Below are positions 25,533-34,281 of a stretch of 64,000 bases of DNA, piece after piece. This DNA comes from Halomonas sp. HL-93. Lineage in GTDB: Bacteria > Pseudomonadota > Gammaproteobacteria > Pseudomonadales > Halomonadaceae. A model generated the notes under the pieces. That model was not told the DNA's origin. It saw only the letters and a list, made by a program, of their open reading frames with translations, and did no database searches. Numbering within the stretch: the stretch's first letter is position 1; each line of letters starts with the position of its first letter. A program made the translations under genes and the position numbers. The DNA lies in contig NZ_LT593974.1 in the NCBI RefSeq assembly GCF_900086985.1, positions 372,001 to 436,000 of the forward strand. The letters are read 5' to 3'.

Positions 25533-26948
25533 ATGACAACGTCTTCTTCAGAACAAGCCAAACTCGTCCGGGTGCTGGCCCGCGGCGACGTACTCGCCCT
25601 GGCATTTGGCGCCATGATCGGCTGGGGCTGGATTGTCCTTACCGGCACCGCCATTCAATCTGCTGGCAGCGTAGGCGCCATTCTAGCCTTTATCATTGGT
25701 GGTTTAGCGATTGTTTTAGTCGGCCTAACCTATGCTGAGCTTGCTTCGGCGATGCCTAAAGTCGGCGGTGAGCATGTTTACAGCTACCGCGCGCTAGGCC
25801 ATTGGCCCTCTTTCTTCTGCACATGGGCGATCATATTAGGCTATCTAAGCGTGGTGGCGTTTGAAGCCGTCGCGCTGCCAACAGTGGTCGAGCATCTTGC
25901 GCCCAACTACGCCGTCGGCCACATGTGGACCATTGCTGGCTGGGAAGTTAAAGCCACCTGGGTGGCAGTGGGCGTTGGCGGCTCGCTTGCCATGATGATC
26001 ATCAACTACTTTGGCGTGAGCACGGCCGCACTGCTGCAAAAAGTGGTCACAGGGGTGATTCTGCTGGTGGGGGTGATGTTTGTTACCGGCTCCCTGTTTG
26101 AGGGCAGCACCGCCAATATGATGCCTCTATTTTCACAGTCTGAGGGCAGTGTGATATCCGGTATTATTGCGGTTATCGTGATGGTGCCGTTCTTGTTTGT
26201 CGGCTTTGATGTCATCCCACAAGCCGCTGAAGAGATCAACTTGCCTTACAAAGCCATCGGCAAAGTGTTGATGGTCTCGGTGATTTTGGCGGTGGTGTGG
26301 TACTCGCTGATTATCCTAGCCACCAGCCTGGCGCTGGATAACGAAGCAATCGGTGCCAGTTCGCTAAGCGTGCCCGACGCCATGGAGAGCCTGTTCAATG
26401 CTTCATGGGCGGGTAATCTGATGGTGATCGCCGGTATCGCCGGGATCATTACTAGTTGGAATGCCTTTTACATCGGCGGTTCGCGGGCTATCTACGCACT
26501 TGCCAATGCGGGCATGCTGCCAGCCGTCTTCTCCAAGCTACATCCGCGCTATAAAACGCCCACCAACGCTATTTTCTTAATGGGCTTTCTGTCCTGCCTT
26601 GCCCCGTTATTCGGCCGCCCCGCGCTGGTGTGGATCGTCAATGCCGGTGGCCTGGGGATTGTACTCGCGTACCTGTTTGTGGCGGTGTCTTTCATGGTGC
26701 TTCGCGTACGCGAGCCGGATATGCCCCGTCCGTTCAAAGTGAGTTACGGCAAGCTATGCGGCACCTTGGCCGTCGTGCTTTCGTTTGGCATGGCCTGCCT
26801 TTACCTGCCGGGAAGCCCAGCAGCATTGGGCACTGCAGAGTGGATCATCCTTGCCGTATGGACGCTACTGGGGATCGGGTTGTACTTCCATGCGCTGCAC
26901 ACTTATGGGCGCGACTACAGCGATCGCCACATGAAAGCTGAGATGTAA
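25533..26948 (+). CDS. APC-family amino acid permease
   Basis: The 471-aa protein has about 12 membrane segments. It opens with VLARGDVLALAFGAMIGWGWIVLTG, the APC motif in which the unwound first helix (GAMIGWG) holds the substrate, and contains the YAELASAMPKVGGEHVYSYRALG block. APC carriers import amino acids with H+ or Na+. It lies first in an operon with gabD and gabT (29 bp and 8 bp gaps) opposite a MocR regulator, so GABA or a precursor such as putrescine is the likely cargo. It is not close enough to E. coli GabP by eye to use that symbol. Confidence 0.83.
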   Translation: MTTSSSEQAKLVRVLARGDVLALAFGAMIGWGWIVLTGTAIQSAGSVGAILAFIIGGLAIVLVGLTYAELASAMPKVGGEHVYSYRALGHWPSFFCTWAIILGYLSVVAFEAVALPTVVEHLAPNYAVGHMWTIAGWEVKATWVAVGVGGSLAMMIINYFGVSTAALLQKVVTGVILLVGVMFVTGSLFEGSTANMMPLFSQSEGSVISGIIAVIVMVPFLFVGFDVIPQAAEEINLPYKAIGKVLMVSVILAVVWYSLIILATSLALDNEAIGASSLSVPDAMESLFNASWAGNLMVIAGIAGIITSWNAFYIGGSRAIYALANAGMLPAVFSKLHPRYKTPTNAIFLMGFLSCLAPLFGRPALVWIVNAGGLGIVLAYLFVAVSFMVLRVREPDMPRPFKVSYGKLCGTLAVVLSFGMACLYLPGSPAALGTAEWIILAVWTLLGIGLYFHALHTYGRDYSDRHMKAEM

Positions 26949-26977
26949 GCCGACCCAAAAGATTTCTGGAGAATGTC

Positions 26978-28429
26978 ATGAGCTTTATCGATCAGTGGTT
27001 GCACGACGCGGTTCCCGCTCTTGTAGGCGGCGAGTGGCGCACAGGCAAGCAAACCTTTGCGGTGGATAACCCCGCTACCGGCGAAATCATTGCCCGGGTG
27101 GCTGATATGGACGCCGACGATACCCGTGACGCGGTGGCTGCTGCTTATAACGCTGGTGCCGCTTGGCGCGCTACCCCAGTGAAGCAGCGCTCGGCGCTGT
27201 TACGCCGCTGGTTTGAGCTTATCCATGAGCACGCCGACGACCTGGCCCGTTTGATGACCCTGGAGCAGGGCAAACCGCTGGCGGAAGCCAAAGGCGAAGT
27301 GATCTACGGCGCCTCGTTCATCGAGTTCTTCGCCGAAGAAGCCAAGCGCATGGCCGGGGAAACCCTGCCCAGCCACGGTGCCGACAAGCGCCTGCTGGTA
27401 CTGCGCGAGCCGGTGGGTGTCGTCGCGGCGATTACCCCCTGGAATTTCCCGCTGGCGATGATTACCCGCAAGTGCGCACCGGCTTTGGCCGCTGGCTGCA
27501 CCGTGGTCATCAAACCCGCAGAGGCGACACCGTTAACGGCGCTTGCCGCCGCTTATTTGGCGCTGGAGGCGGGCCTGCCCGCAGGCACCATTAACGTGAT
27601 TACCGCGTCAGCACCGGCCGCAGTCGGTGAGGTGCTCACCACGGATTCACGTGTGCGCAAGGTGTCGTTTACCGGCTCGACCCCGGTGGGCAAACACCTG
27701 CTGGCCCAGTGCGCCAGCACGGTGAAGAAAACCGCCATGGAGCTGGGCGGCAATGCACCGTTTATTGTGTTTGACGACGCCGATGTGGATGCCGCCGTTG
27801 ACGGTGCGATTGCGTCTAAATTCCGCAACGCCGGGCAGACCTGCGTGTGTACCAACCGCTTTTTGGTGCAGGACGGCATTTACGATGCGTTTGTCAGCAA
27901 GCTCACCGAGCGTGTGAATGCGTTAAAAGTAGGTGATGGCCTGGCAGAGGGCAGCATTATCGGCCCGCTGATCAACCAGGCGGCGGTGGATAAAGTGCAG
28001 CGCCACGTCGATGACGCGATGAGTCAGGGAGCCAAGCTGATGTGTGGCGGCAAGTCCCACGCCGCAGGCGAGCGCTTCTTTACCCCCACGGTACTCGCCG
28101 ATGTCACTACCAAGATGGCGGTAGCCGACGAAGAGACGTTTGGCCCGGTAGCGCCGGTGTTCCGCTTCCAGCGCGATGAAGAAGCTATCGCCATGGCCAA
28201 CGATACCCCGTTTGGCCTGGCGGCCTACTTCTACGCCACGGATTATCGCCGCATTTGGCACACCATGGAGCAGTTGGAGTACGGCATGGTCGGCGTCAAC
28301 GAAGGGCTGATCTCCACCGAATTGGCGCCGTTTGGCGGCGTGAAAGAGTCCGGCCTGGGCCGCGAAGGTTCACACCATGGCCTTGATGAATTTACCGAAC
28401 TGAAATACGTCTGTGTTGGCGGTTTATAA
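26978..28429 (+). CDS. gabD: Succinate-semialdehyde dehydrogenase
   Basis: GabD oxidises succinate semialdehyde to succinate with NAD(P)+, completing GABA breakdown. The 483-aa protein matches the E. coli enzyme (482 aa). Residues seen are Asn156 in TPWNFPLAM, Lys179 in VVIKPAEATP, the general base Glu256 in MELGGNAPF, and catalytic Cys289 in NAGQTCVCTN; the second Cys two residues on is the partner of the redox switch known in GabD. The C-terminal FGGVKESGLGREGSHHGLDEF block is typical. An CTGGAG ribosome site precedes the ATG. It is cotranscribed with the upstream permease and gabT. Confidence 0.93.
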   Translation: MSFIDQWLHDAVPALVGGEWRTGKQTFAVDNPATGEIIARVADMDADDTRDAVAAAYNAGAAWRATPVKQRSALLRRWFELIHEHADDLARLMTLEQGKPLAEAKGEVIYGASFIEFFAEEAKRMAGETLPSHGADKRLLVLREPVGVVAAITPWNFPLAMITRKCAPALAAGCTVVIKPAEATPLTALAAAYLALEAGLPAGTINVITASAPAAVGEVLTTDSRVRKVSFTGSTPVGKHLLAQCASTVKKTAMELGGNAPFIVFDDADVDAAVDGAIASKFRNAGQTCVCTNRFLVQDGIYDAFVSKLTERVNALKVGDGLAEGSIIGPLINQAAVDKVQRHVDDAMSQGAKLMCGGKSHAAGERFFTPTVLADVTTKMAVADEETFGPVAPVFRFQRDEEAIAMANDTPFGLAAYFYATDYRRIWHTMEQLEYGMVGVNEGLISTELAPFGGVKESGLGREGSHHGLDEFTELKYVCVGGL

Positions 28430-28437
28430 AGAGAACG

Positions 28438-29712
28438 ATGATGACGAACCAAGAACTGAACGAACTAAAAAACCGCTTTGTGGCCAACGGTGCTGCGACG
28501 CCCACCACCCAGTTTGCCGAGCATGCTGAAAACGCCGAACTGTGGGATGCCGACGGCAACCGCTGGATCGACTTCGCGGGCGGCATTGGCGTGCTCAATC
28601 TGGGCCACCGCCACCCGAAAATCGTCGCCGCGGTAGAAGCGCAACTCAAGAAAGTCATGCACACCAGCGCCGCGGTGATCTCCTACGCGCCCTATGTGCA
28701 GCTGTGTCAAAAGCTCTGTGAACTTACCCCGGTGCGCGGCCCCGAGCGCAAGGCGATGCTGGTGAACACCGGTGCCGAAGCGCTGGAAAACGCCGTGAAG
28801 ATTGCCCGCGCCGCCACTGGCCGCACCGGCATCATTACCTTCGACGGCGCCTTTCACGGCCGCACCATGATGACCCTAGCGATGACCGGTAAGGTGCTTC
28901 CCTACAAGAACGACTTCGGCCCGATGCCGGGCGACGTGTTCCGCGCACCGTTCCCCAATCCGCTACATGGCATTAGCGAAGAGGCGTCGCTGGACGCCAT
29001 TCGCACGCTGTTCAAGACCGATATCGCCCCGCACCGCACAGCGGCCATCGTGATTGAGCCGGTACAGGGCGAAGGCGGCTTCTACATTGCCTCACCGGGC
29101 TACTTAAAAGCGCTGCGCGCGCTGTGCGACGAACACGGCATTTTGCTGATCGCTGACGAAGTGCAGTCCGGCTTTGCCCGCACCGGCAAGCTGTTTGCGT
29201 TGGAGCACAGTGGCATTGAGGCGGATATTCTCACCACCGCCAAGAGCCTGGCCAACGGCATGCCGCTCTCGGCTGTCGTTGGTTCTGCCAAGGTGATGGA
29301 CGCCTCCGGCCCCAACTCACTGGGCGGCACCTACAGCGGCAACCCGCTCTCCTGTGCCGCGGCGCTGGCGGTGATCGAGGTGATTGAAGAGGAAGATATC
29401 CTGGCCCGCAGCGAGCAGATGGGCAAAATGCTGGCCGAGCGTTTCGCGGTATGGGAAGAGCGCTTCCCCGCCGTTGCCCACGGCCGCCAGCTAGGCGCCA
29501 TGGCGGCCTTTGAACTGCTTAACAGCGACGGCAAGCCGGACGCGCAGATGACCGGCGCGCTATGCGCCAAAGCGCGTGAGAAGGGCCTGATCCTGCTCTC
29601 CTGCGGCTTCTACGGCAACAGCATCCGCATTCTGGTGCCGCTGACGGTGTCTGTCGCCGTGCTGGAAGAAGGCTTGAGCATTATCGAGCAGTCTTTGGAA
29701 GCGCTTAGCTAA
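28438..29712 (+). CDS. gabT: 4-aminobutyrate aminotransferase
   Basis: GabT moves the amino group of GABA to 2-oxoglutarate, giving succinate semialdehyde and glutamate. The 424-aa protein has Asp240 in LLIADEVQSGFARTG and Lys269 in TTAKSLANGMPLSAV, plus VNTGAEALENAVKIARAATGR for cofactor binding. Two ATGs at 28438 and 28441 are adjacent; AGAG lies just upstream. It is eight bases after gabD and ends the operon. A 10-bp stem, AAACCCGCCA...TGGCGGGTTT, followed by T-rich sequence, lies 19-59 bp after the stop and may terminate the transcript; that stem is also the duplicated photolyase end described separately. Confidence 0.93.
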   Translation: MMTNQELNELKNRFVANGAATPTTQFAEHAENAELWDADGNRWIDFAGGIGVLNLGHRHPKIVAAVEAQLKKVMHTSAAVISYAPYVQLCQKLCELTPVRGPERKAMLVNTGAEALENAVKIARAATGRTGIITFDGAFHGRTMMTLAMTGKVLPYKNDFGPMPGDVFRAPFPNPLHGISEEASLDAIRTLFKTDIAPHRTAAIVIEPVQGEGGFYIASPGYLKALRALCDEHGILLIADEVQSGFARTGKLFALEHSGIEADILTTAKSLANGMPLSAVVGSAKVMDASGPNSLGGTYSGNPLSCAAALAVIEVIEEEDILARSEQMGKMLAERFAVWEERFPAVAHGRQLGAMAAFELLNSDGKPDAQMTGALCAKAREKGLILLSCGFYGNSIRILVPLTVSVAVLEEGLSIIEQSLEALS

Positions 29713-29731
29713 TACCGTTTAAGCAGCACTA

Positions 29732-29780
29732 AACCCGCCATCGTCAAGCAGTGAAAGCTGTTGGCGATTGGCGGGTTTTG
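29732..29780 (-). pseudogene. Remnant copy of a photolyase gene 3' end
   Basis: These 49 bp match the last codons of the photolyase gene (30833-30881) at 42 positions. Read on the minus strand they encode KPANRQQLSLLDDGGF and run to a stop shortly after. Six of the seven differences are synonymous in that frame and one changes Phe to Leu, so the copy diverged while still coding. Nothing upstream of it in frame looks like photolyase. The ends form an AACCCGCC/GGCGGGTT stem that could also act as a terminator for gabT. Confidence 0.6.
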
Positions 29781-29969
29781 TTATGCGTTGAAAGCTCATA
29801 GCTGAGATAGTCATTCGCTCCCAAGGCCTTGTGCTAAGCTGGGTTTGGCAGGTTAGATGAGAAAAATAGCAATACAGGTACCCTCCAACGTATCGCAGGC
29901 ACGGCGACGCCTTTTTCATTGCGGCTTCGCCTCCATTACAAAGCCGCGCGTGCTGCGGGCGTTACAGCG

Positions 29970-30260
29970 TCACTGCTTACGCTTAATATCGCGGTAGAAG
30001 TTTTCGTGTGAGCCTAGTGCCATCAGTTCAAGGACAAGAGTGCCATCATCAAAACTGTAGCCGAGTAGCGTCAGTTGCTTGTTCATCTTGAACTTATGGA
30101 CTCGCAGGAAGGCTAGGTCCCCTTTCTTTTGTTCTCCGATGTTAGGGTTGGCCATAAGCTCCTTAACGGCCAAATCAAGGTCCTCTTTCTGGTTAGGCTT
30201 GAGCTTCTTTACCGCTTTTTTGAATGTAGGTGTCTGTAAGACACTCGTGGCTTTAACCAA
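29970..30260 (-). CDS. RelE/ParE-superfamily type II toxin
   Basis: The 96-aa basic protein starts MVKATSVLQTPTFKKAVKKLKPNQKEDLDLAVKEL and ends GSHENFYRDIKRKQ, the layout of RelE/ParE-fold toxins: an N-terminal helical hairpin, then the sheet with LGYSFDDGTLVLELMALGSHENFYRD. Such toxins cleave mRNA on the ribosome or poison gyrase; which one applies cannot be read here. The only usable start is TTG at 30260, which overlaps the antitoxin stop by eight bases and has GAGG nine bases upstream, so it depends on antitoxin translation. GC content is visibly lower than in the flanking genes, which suggests acquisition. Confidence 0.85.
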   Translation of the reverse strand: MVKATSVLQTPTFKKAVKKLKPNQKEDLDLAVKELMANPNIGEQKKGDLAFLRVHKFKMNKQLTLLGYSFDDGTLVLELMALGSHENFYRDIKRKQ

Positions 30261-30474
30261 AATCGTAGGCCTCTAGCTTTCCGGCGTCTCGTTCTGCCTG
30301 CGCGATGATGGCCTGCCTTACAAACTCGTAGGGTAAGTCGGGGTTATCTTCCATGATTTCGCCGATTTTTGCCCAATGTTCTATTTGCTTGGGCGGGGTC
30401 CGATTAAGCGCCTTGGCCATAATGGTTGCCTTTTCAATTAGCTTTTGATCTAAGCGAATGCTGTTCGTAGCCAT
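30253..30474 (-). CDS. ParD-like type II antitoxin
   Basis: The 73-aa protein begins MATNSIRLDQKLIEKATIMAKALNRTPPKQIEHWAKIG, the ribbon-helix-helix-like ParD-like antitoxin pattern, followed by a C-terminal arm (YEFVRQAIIAQAERDAGKLEAYDFG) that would wrap the toxin. The ATG at 30474 is preceded by GGAGG six bases upstream; an in-frame ATG at 30486 overlaps that site and is rejected. It heads the two-gene operon. An 8-bp inverted repeat at 30504-30539 lies just upstream and is a candidate site for autoregulation. Confidence 0.83.
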   Translation of the reverse strand: MATNSIRLDQKLIEKATIMAKALNRTPPKQIEHWAKIGEIMEDNPDLPYEFVRQAIIAQAERDAGKLEAYDFG

Positions 30475-30822
30475 TTGTACCTCCAAAGTTGGGTTTTCTT
30501 GAATGTAGCAATACGCAACAATTGATGCAAGTTGCTACAAAGTTCTGTTGTCGGGCTGTGTTTCCGCTGGCGCTCTAAAGCAGCTGCAAAGCGCGGCGTT
30601 AGGCACTTTCCTGTCAACTGAGTAAGCACATATCGGCCGTTCCTCAAACGAGACGCAGGATGGGTAGCGTTTGGCGGCATTGCTGAAGAAATTCACTAAT
30701 AATATCAGCGATGTGGCGAATTTTAGGCTCCTCCTCATGGCGCATATGCCATGCCGTATTGTTCCCCGATGTGGCCGCGCCCTCTGTTGACAAGCTAGCT
30801 ATAGCTAAGCGGTAACAGCTAC
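30475..30822. other. Non-coding stretch between the TA pair and the photolyase gene
   Basis: No credible gene is present in this 348-bp stretch. It holds the TA promoter, the inverted repeat at 30504-30539, and an attC-like imperfect palindrome ending GCGTTAGGC at 30604. From 30605 to 30822 nothing is recognised. Base composition is lower in GC than the flanking genes. Confidence 0.55.
30504..30539. promoter_or_regulatory. Inverted repeat upstream of the antitoxin gene
   Basis: TGTAGCAA (30504-30511) and TTGCTACA (30532-30539) form a perfect 8-bp inverted repeat with a 20-bp spacer, 30 bp before the antitoxin ATG. That is a normal position for a TA autoregulatory operator. Confidence 0.5.
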
Positions 30823-32400
30823 CTATCCTTCCAACCCGCCGTCATCAAACAGCGAGAGCTGCTGCCGATTGGCGGGTTTTGCTTTTTTAGCGCGCTGCTT
30901 TGAAGGCCGACGCTGGCTAGCCAGCTTATCCACAATCGCTTGGCTGGCGTCTCGGGCATCCGGGGTGCGACGCAGCTCGTACAGCATCTTCTTCCAGTGG
31001 CGCGCCTCACACTCAAAGTCGTTGGGCAGCGGGTAGTGCTCGCCGGGCTGAAAGCCGAATCGCTGGTGCAGGCTTTCCGGCAGCGCCCAGGGTTTGGCGC
31101 GCCACTCCAGCGGCAGGGCAGTTAACTCCGGCACCCAGCGGGCGATGAACTCGCCGGTGGGGTCGTTATCCTCCGCTTGCTTGATGGGGTTGTAGACCCG
31201 CAGCGCGTTGGTGCCGGTAGCGCCCGCCTGCATCTGCACCTGAGGGTAGTGAATGCCCGGTTCGAAGTCGGTAAACAGCCGCGCCAGGTGGAGGGCGGGT
31301 TCACGCCAGTGCAGCCCTAAACCAAAGGTGGCGTGGGAAATCAGCATGGCGCGCATGCGAAAGTTAATCCAGCCGGTGGCGATCAGGCTGCGCATGCAGG
31401 CATCCACCAGCGGCACCCCGGTTTGGCCGCGCTTCCAGGCAATCAGGTTGGGGTGGTCGGGGTCGCGTTCGCGCAGGCCGCACAGTGCCGGGTGCAGCGT
31501 CTGGTACTCGATACTGGGCTCGCTTTCCAGCTTTTGAATAAAGTGGCAGTGCCAGTAAAGCCGCGAGGTAAAGGCGCGCAGCGAACGGGCCCAGGCGGTA
31601 TCGTCGACGTGCTTTTGCCGCTGGCGGCGCAGTGATTGGACCACTTCGCGCATGGAAAGCGTGCCCCAGGCCAGGTGGGGCGACAGCCGCGAGCCAAATT
31701 CCCAGGCAAGCAAAGGTTTAGACAGCGATCCACGATAGCGCCGCCCGCGCTGGTTGATAAAGCTGCGCCATACTGCGCGGCCTTCGCGACGACCGCCTGA
31801 CTGGCGCTCGGGGCAGGGCGTGGTATCAAATCCCAGCGTTAGGTTATGAAGCTGCTCAACGTCGATGTGATGAAAGGCTTGCCATCCTTGGGCCACTCGC
31901 GCGTTTTGCGGTGCAGAAAAGGGTGCCGCCGCCATTAGCGTTTCCCAATGAGTTTCCCAGCGAGTTTTGTGCCCGATGCGGCTGGTTAGACCCCGCACCA
32001 CTCCCTGTTGGCGAGCCTCCTGCCACGTAATGCCATGTTGACGACACCATTGGTTAACGTTTTTATCGCGTTCAAAGCTCCAGGCGTTGCCGGTTCCCTG
32101 GTGGGAGTGAAGGGTAAAGTGGCTGTAGTGCACTTGCAGGGCGTTCAGCAAATCGACAATATCGCCCTGCCAAATACACAGCGGCAGGCCCAGCGTCTCC
32201 AGGGCGTTGGAAAGGTCGATAAGTGAGTCAGCGGCAAACTGCCAGTGGCGCAGAGCACTGTCGGGTGCTTGCCACTGTTCAGGTTCGATCGCAAAGATGG
32301 GCAGGACCGGGCCCGCCGCTGCCGCATTGGCAAGCGGTGCGTGGTCATGGATACGTAAATCGCGCTTAAACCAGACGACCTGAAGGTGTGTGTTCGCCAT
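30823..32400 (-). CDS. Cryptochrome/deoxyribodipyrimidine photolyase family protein with C-terminal clamp-binding motif
   Basis: The 525-aa flavoprotein repairs UV photoproducts with light. It has the N-terminal photolyase antenna domain (about 7-165, VVWFKRDLRIHDHAPL) and the helical FAD domain (about 200-480), including WEFGSRLSPHLAWGTLSMRE, GQTGVPLVDACMRSLIATGWINFRMRAMLISH and a C-terminal-half YNPIKQAEDNDPTGEFIARWVPEL block. It is longer than usual class I photolyases (about 470 aa): residues about 490-525 form a basic linker (RRPSKQRAKKAKPANR) followed by QLSLF at 514-518, the consensus beta-sliding-clamp-binding pentapeptide. Whether the enzyme acts on CPD or (6-4) lesions is not settled here. 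A partial copy of its 3' end lies at 29732. Confidence 0.87.
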   Translation of the reverse strand: MANTHLQVVWFKRDLRIHDHAPLANAAAAGPVLPIFAIEPEQWQAPDSALRHWQFAADSLIDLSNALETLGLPLCIWQGDIVDLLNALQVHYSHFTLHSHQGTGNAWSFERDKNVNQWCRQHGITWQEARQQGVVRGLTSRIGHKTRWETHWETLMAAAPFSAPQNARVAQGWQAFHHIDVEQLHNLTLGFDTTPCPERQSGGRREGRAVWRSFINQRGRRYRGSLSKPLLAWEFGSRLSPHLAWGTLSMREVVQSLRRQRQKHVDDTAWARSLRAFTSRLYWHCHFIQKLESEPSIEYQTLHPALCGLRERDPDHPNLIAWKRGQTGVPLVDACMRSLIATGWINFRMRAMLISHATFGLGLHWREPALHLARLFTDFEPGIHYPQVQMQAGATGTNALRVYNPIKQAEDNDPTGEFIARWVPELTALPLEWRAKPWALPESLHQRFGFQPGEHYPLPNDFECEARHWKKMLYELRRTPDARDASQAIVDKLASQRRPSKQRAKKAKPANRQQLSLFDDGGLEG

Positions 32401-32506
32401 ACGCCCCCGAGTGGCAAAGGGCTATCCGCCGTTACGCCTTGACGTTACCATCAAGCTACCGTTTGCGTAATCAACCTAGCGCTACCCAACCCGTAGGAGA
32501 GACACA

Positions 32507-32809
32507 ATGTATATTGCCATGAACCGTTTCCGTATTGCCCCCGGCCGCGAAGAGGACTTCCTAGAGGTATGGCGTAACCGTGACTCTCACCTGGAAGAAG
32601 TGCCGGGCTTCAAACAGTTCCAAATGCTGCAAGGCGAAAGTCAGGAAGATCACACCGTGTTTATTTCTCACAGTGTCTGGGAGTCGGAAGAAGCCTTCCG
32701 CGACTGGACCAAGTCAGAGGCGTTTCGCAAGGCTCACGCCAATGCCAAGTCGCCCGAAGGGATTTACCTTGGCCCGCCCAAGTTTGAAGGCTATGAGGTG
32801 GTGCTCTAA
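32507..32809 (+). CDS. Antibiotic biosynthesis monooxygenase (ABM/HmoA-like) domain protein
   Basis: The 100-aa single-domain protein has the dimeric alpha/beta-barrel ABM layout: YIAMNRFRIAPGREEDFLEVWRNRDSHLEEVPGF at the N-terminus, then SVWESEEAFRDWTKSEAFRKAH. Members include quinol monooxygenases and IsdG/HmoA-type haem-degrading enzymes; the sequence resembles the latter, with His near 82 (AFRKAH region) as a possible haem ligand. GGAGAGACAC precedes the ATG. It stands alone between the photolyase and gbdR. Function is uncertain beyond the fold. Confidence 0.8.
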   Translation: MYIAMNRFRIAPGREEDFLEVWRNRDSHLEEVPGFKQFQMLQGESQEDHTVFISHSVWESEEAFRDWTKSEAFRKAHANAKSPEGIYLGPPKFEGYEVVL

Positions 32810-33112
32810 GGCCATTCATTAACTAGACGTCATCAAATAAAGTGTCATAGGCATGGCCGCCAATCAGACCTTTCTGCTGAGCGATCATAGCCCACGGTTT
32901 GAAAGCGACATCGAGCGTTTAATTTGCGACGCGTTGCTGGCTTTTCGAGAGAAAATTTGTCGCGTTTTAAACTATTCGTGCCAATATACGACTAAAGAGC
33001 AGTACCCATGTGTGGGTGAGAATTTGACGCCGCACAGGGAAGCCGAACAACGCCAGCGACACCTAAATCAACAAGAAAATTTGATGACGTAAAGGTGACC
33101 GAGGTAGTAAAG
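32810..33112. other. 303-bp region upstream of gbdR; no supported gene
   Basis: A 79-codon reading frame starts at 32853 but has no ribosome site and no recognisable family, so it is not called. The AT-rich part near 32960-33090 is the probable gbdR promoter. No clear palindrome was found. Confidence 0.5.
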
Positions 33113-34255
33113 ATGAGTTCTCATCAAGCAAATGACCAGACAGCACCGCTCAATCGTACAGGCGAACCGCAAACCCTGGGCTTTCTACTGTTAGATAACT
33201 TCACATTGATTTCTCTGGCATCCGCAATAGAACCTTTGCGGATGGCCAACCAGTTGGCCGGCCGAGAGCTGTATCGCTGGTATACCCTGACCCAGGACGG
33301 CTTGCCCGTGCGCGCCAGCGACGGCTTACAGGTGACGCCGGACGCCTCTATGCATACCCCGCTGTCGCTTGAGTGGGTGGTCGTTTGCGGCGGGGTAGGC
33401 CCGCAGCACAGCGTTACCCGGGAGCACGTGCGCTGGCTTCAGTCGCAGTCGCGCCAACTAAAACGGTTAGGCTCGGTATGTACGGGCAGCTGGGCGCTGG
33501 GGCAGGCGGGGCTGCTCGATCACTATCAAACCAGCGTACACTGGGAGTGCTTGGCTTCCATGCAGGAGGCTTTTCCAAAAGTCGTTCTGACCCCGCATTT
33601 ATTCTCTATCGACCGTGATCGATTCACCGCCTCTGGTGGCACCGCACCGCTGGATATGATGCTCAACCTGATTGCCCACGACTATGGACGCGAGCTTTCG
33701 GCAGGCATCTCAGAGATGTTTATCTATGAGCGCGTGCGTACCGAGCAGGATCAGCAGCGTGTGCCGCTCAAACACGTGCTGGGTACTGCCCAGCCCAAGC
33801 TGTTGGAAATCGTCGCCTTGATGGAATCCAATCTTGAAGAACCGATCGAACTCGATGAATTGGCACGTTACGTTAATGTGTCCCGTCGCCAGTTAGAGCG
33901 GTTGTTCCAACGCTACCTGCTCTGCTCACCGTCTAAATATTATCTCAAGTTGCGGTTGGTACGGGCACGGCAGTTGCTTAAGCAAACCTCCTTATCGATT
34001 ATTGAGATCGCTTCCGTTTGCGGTTTCGTTTCCACGCCTCATTTTTCCAAGTGTTACCGTGAATACTTTGGCGTGCCGCCGAGAAACGAGCGTCTGGGTG
34101 GCTATGATCGCCAAGGCAATAACAGTCAGCCGTTACCTTTAATCAGGCAGTGGGGAAGCAAGCCGACAGCCAACGAGCCGTCATCAGGTGCTCAGCAGGC
34201 GCTTGCCAATGCACAGGGCGAACCTACTTTTGCCAGCGTGTTGTTGCTGGACTAA
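33113..34255 (+). CDS. gbdR: GlxA/AraC-family activator of choline and glycine betaine catabolism
   Basis: The 380-aa protein joins an N-terminal DJ-1/PfpI-like amidotransferase domain (about 25-195, with GFLLLDNFTLISLASAIEPLRMAN and VCTGSWALGQAGLLD) to a C-terminal AraC helix-turn-helix pair (about 235-335, LDELARYVNVSRRQLERLFQRY). GbdR of Pseudomonas senses betaine and dimethylglycine and activates gbc, dgc and related genes. The ATG at 33113 has GAGG eight bases upstream; a GTG at 33095 is less likely. It lies immediately upstream of the dgc operon and ends at a strong terminator. CdhR or SouR are close relatives, but gene order favours GbdR. Confidence 0.85.
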   Translation: MSSHQANDQTAPLNRTGEPQTLGFLLLDNFTLISLASAIEPLRMANQLAGRELYRWYTLTQDGLPVRASDGLQVTPDASMHTPLSLEWVVVCGGVGPQHSVTREHVRWLQSQSRQLKRLGSVCTGSWALGQAGLLDHYQTSVHWECLASMQEAFPKVVLTPHLFSIDRDRFTASGGTAPLDMMLNLIAHDYGRELSAGISEMFIYERVRTEQDQQRVPLKHVLGTAQPKLLEIVALMESNLEEPIELDELARYVNVSRRQLERLFQRYLLCSPSKYYLKLRLVRARQLLKQTSLSIIEIASVCGFVSTPHFSKCYREYFGVPPRNERLGGYDRQGNNSQPLPLIRQWGSKPTANEPSSGAQQALANAQGEPTFASVLLLD

Positions 34256-34281
34256 TCTCCACTGCGCAAGCAATGCTTATA

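Noticed and set aside
32853..33092. 79-codon frame upstream of gbdR
   Set aside because: No ribosome site, no family resemblance, and it lies in the likely promoter; treated as chance.
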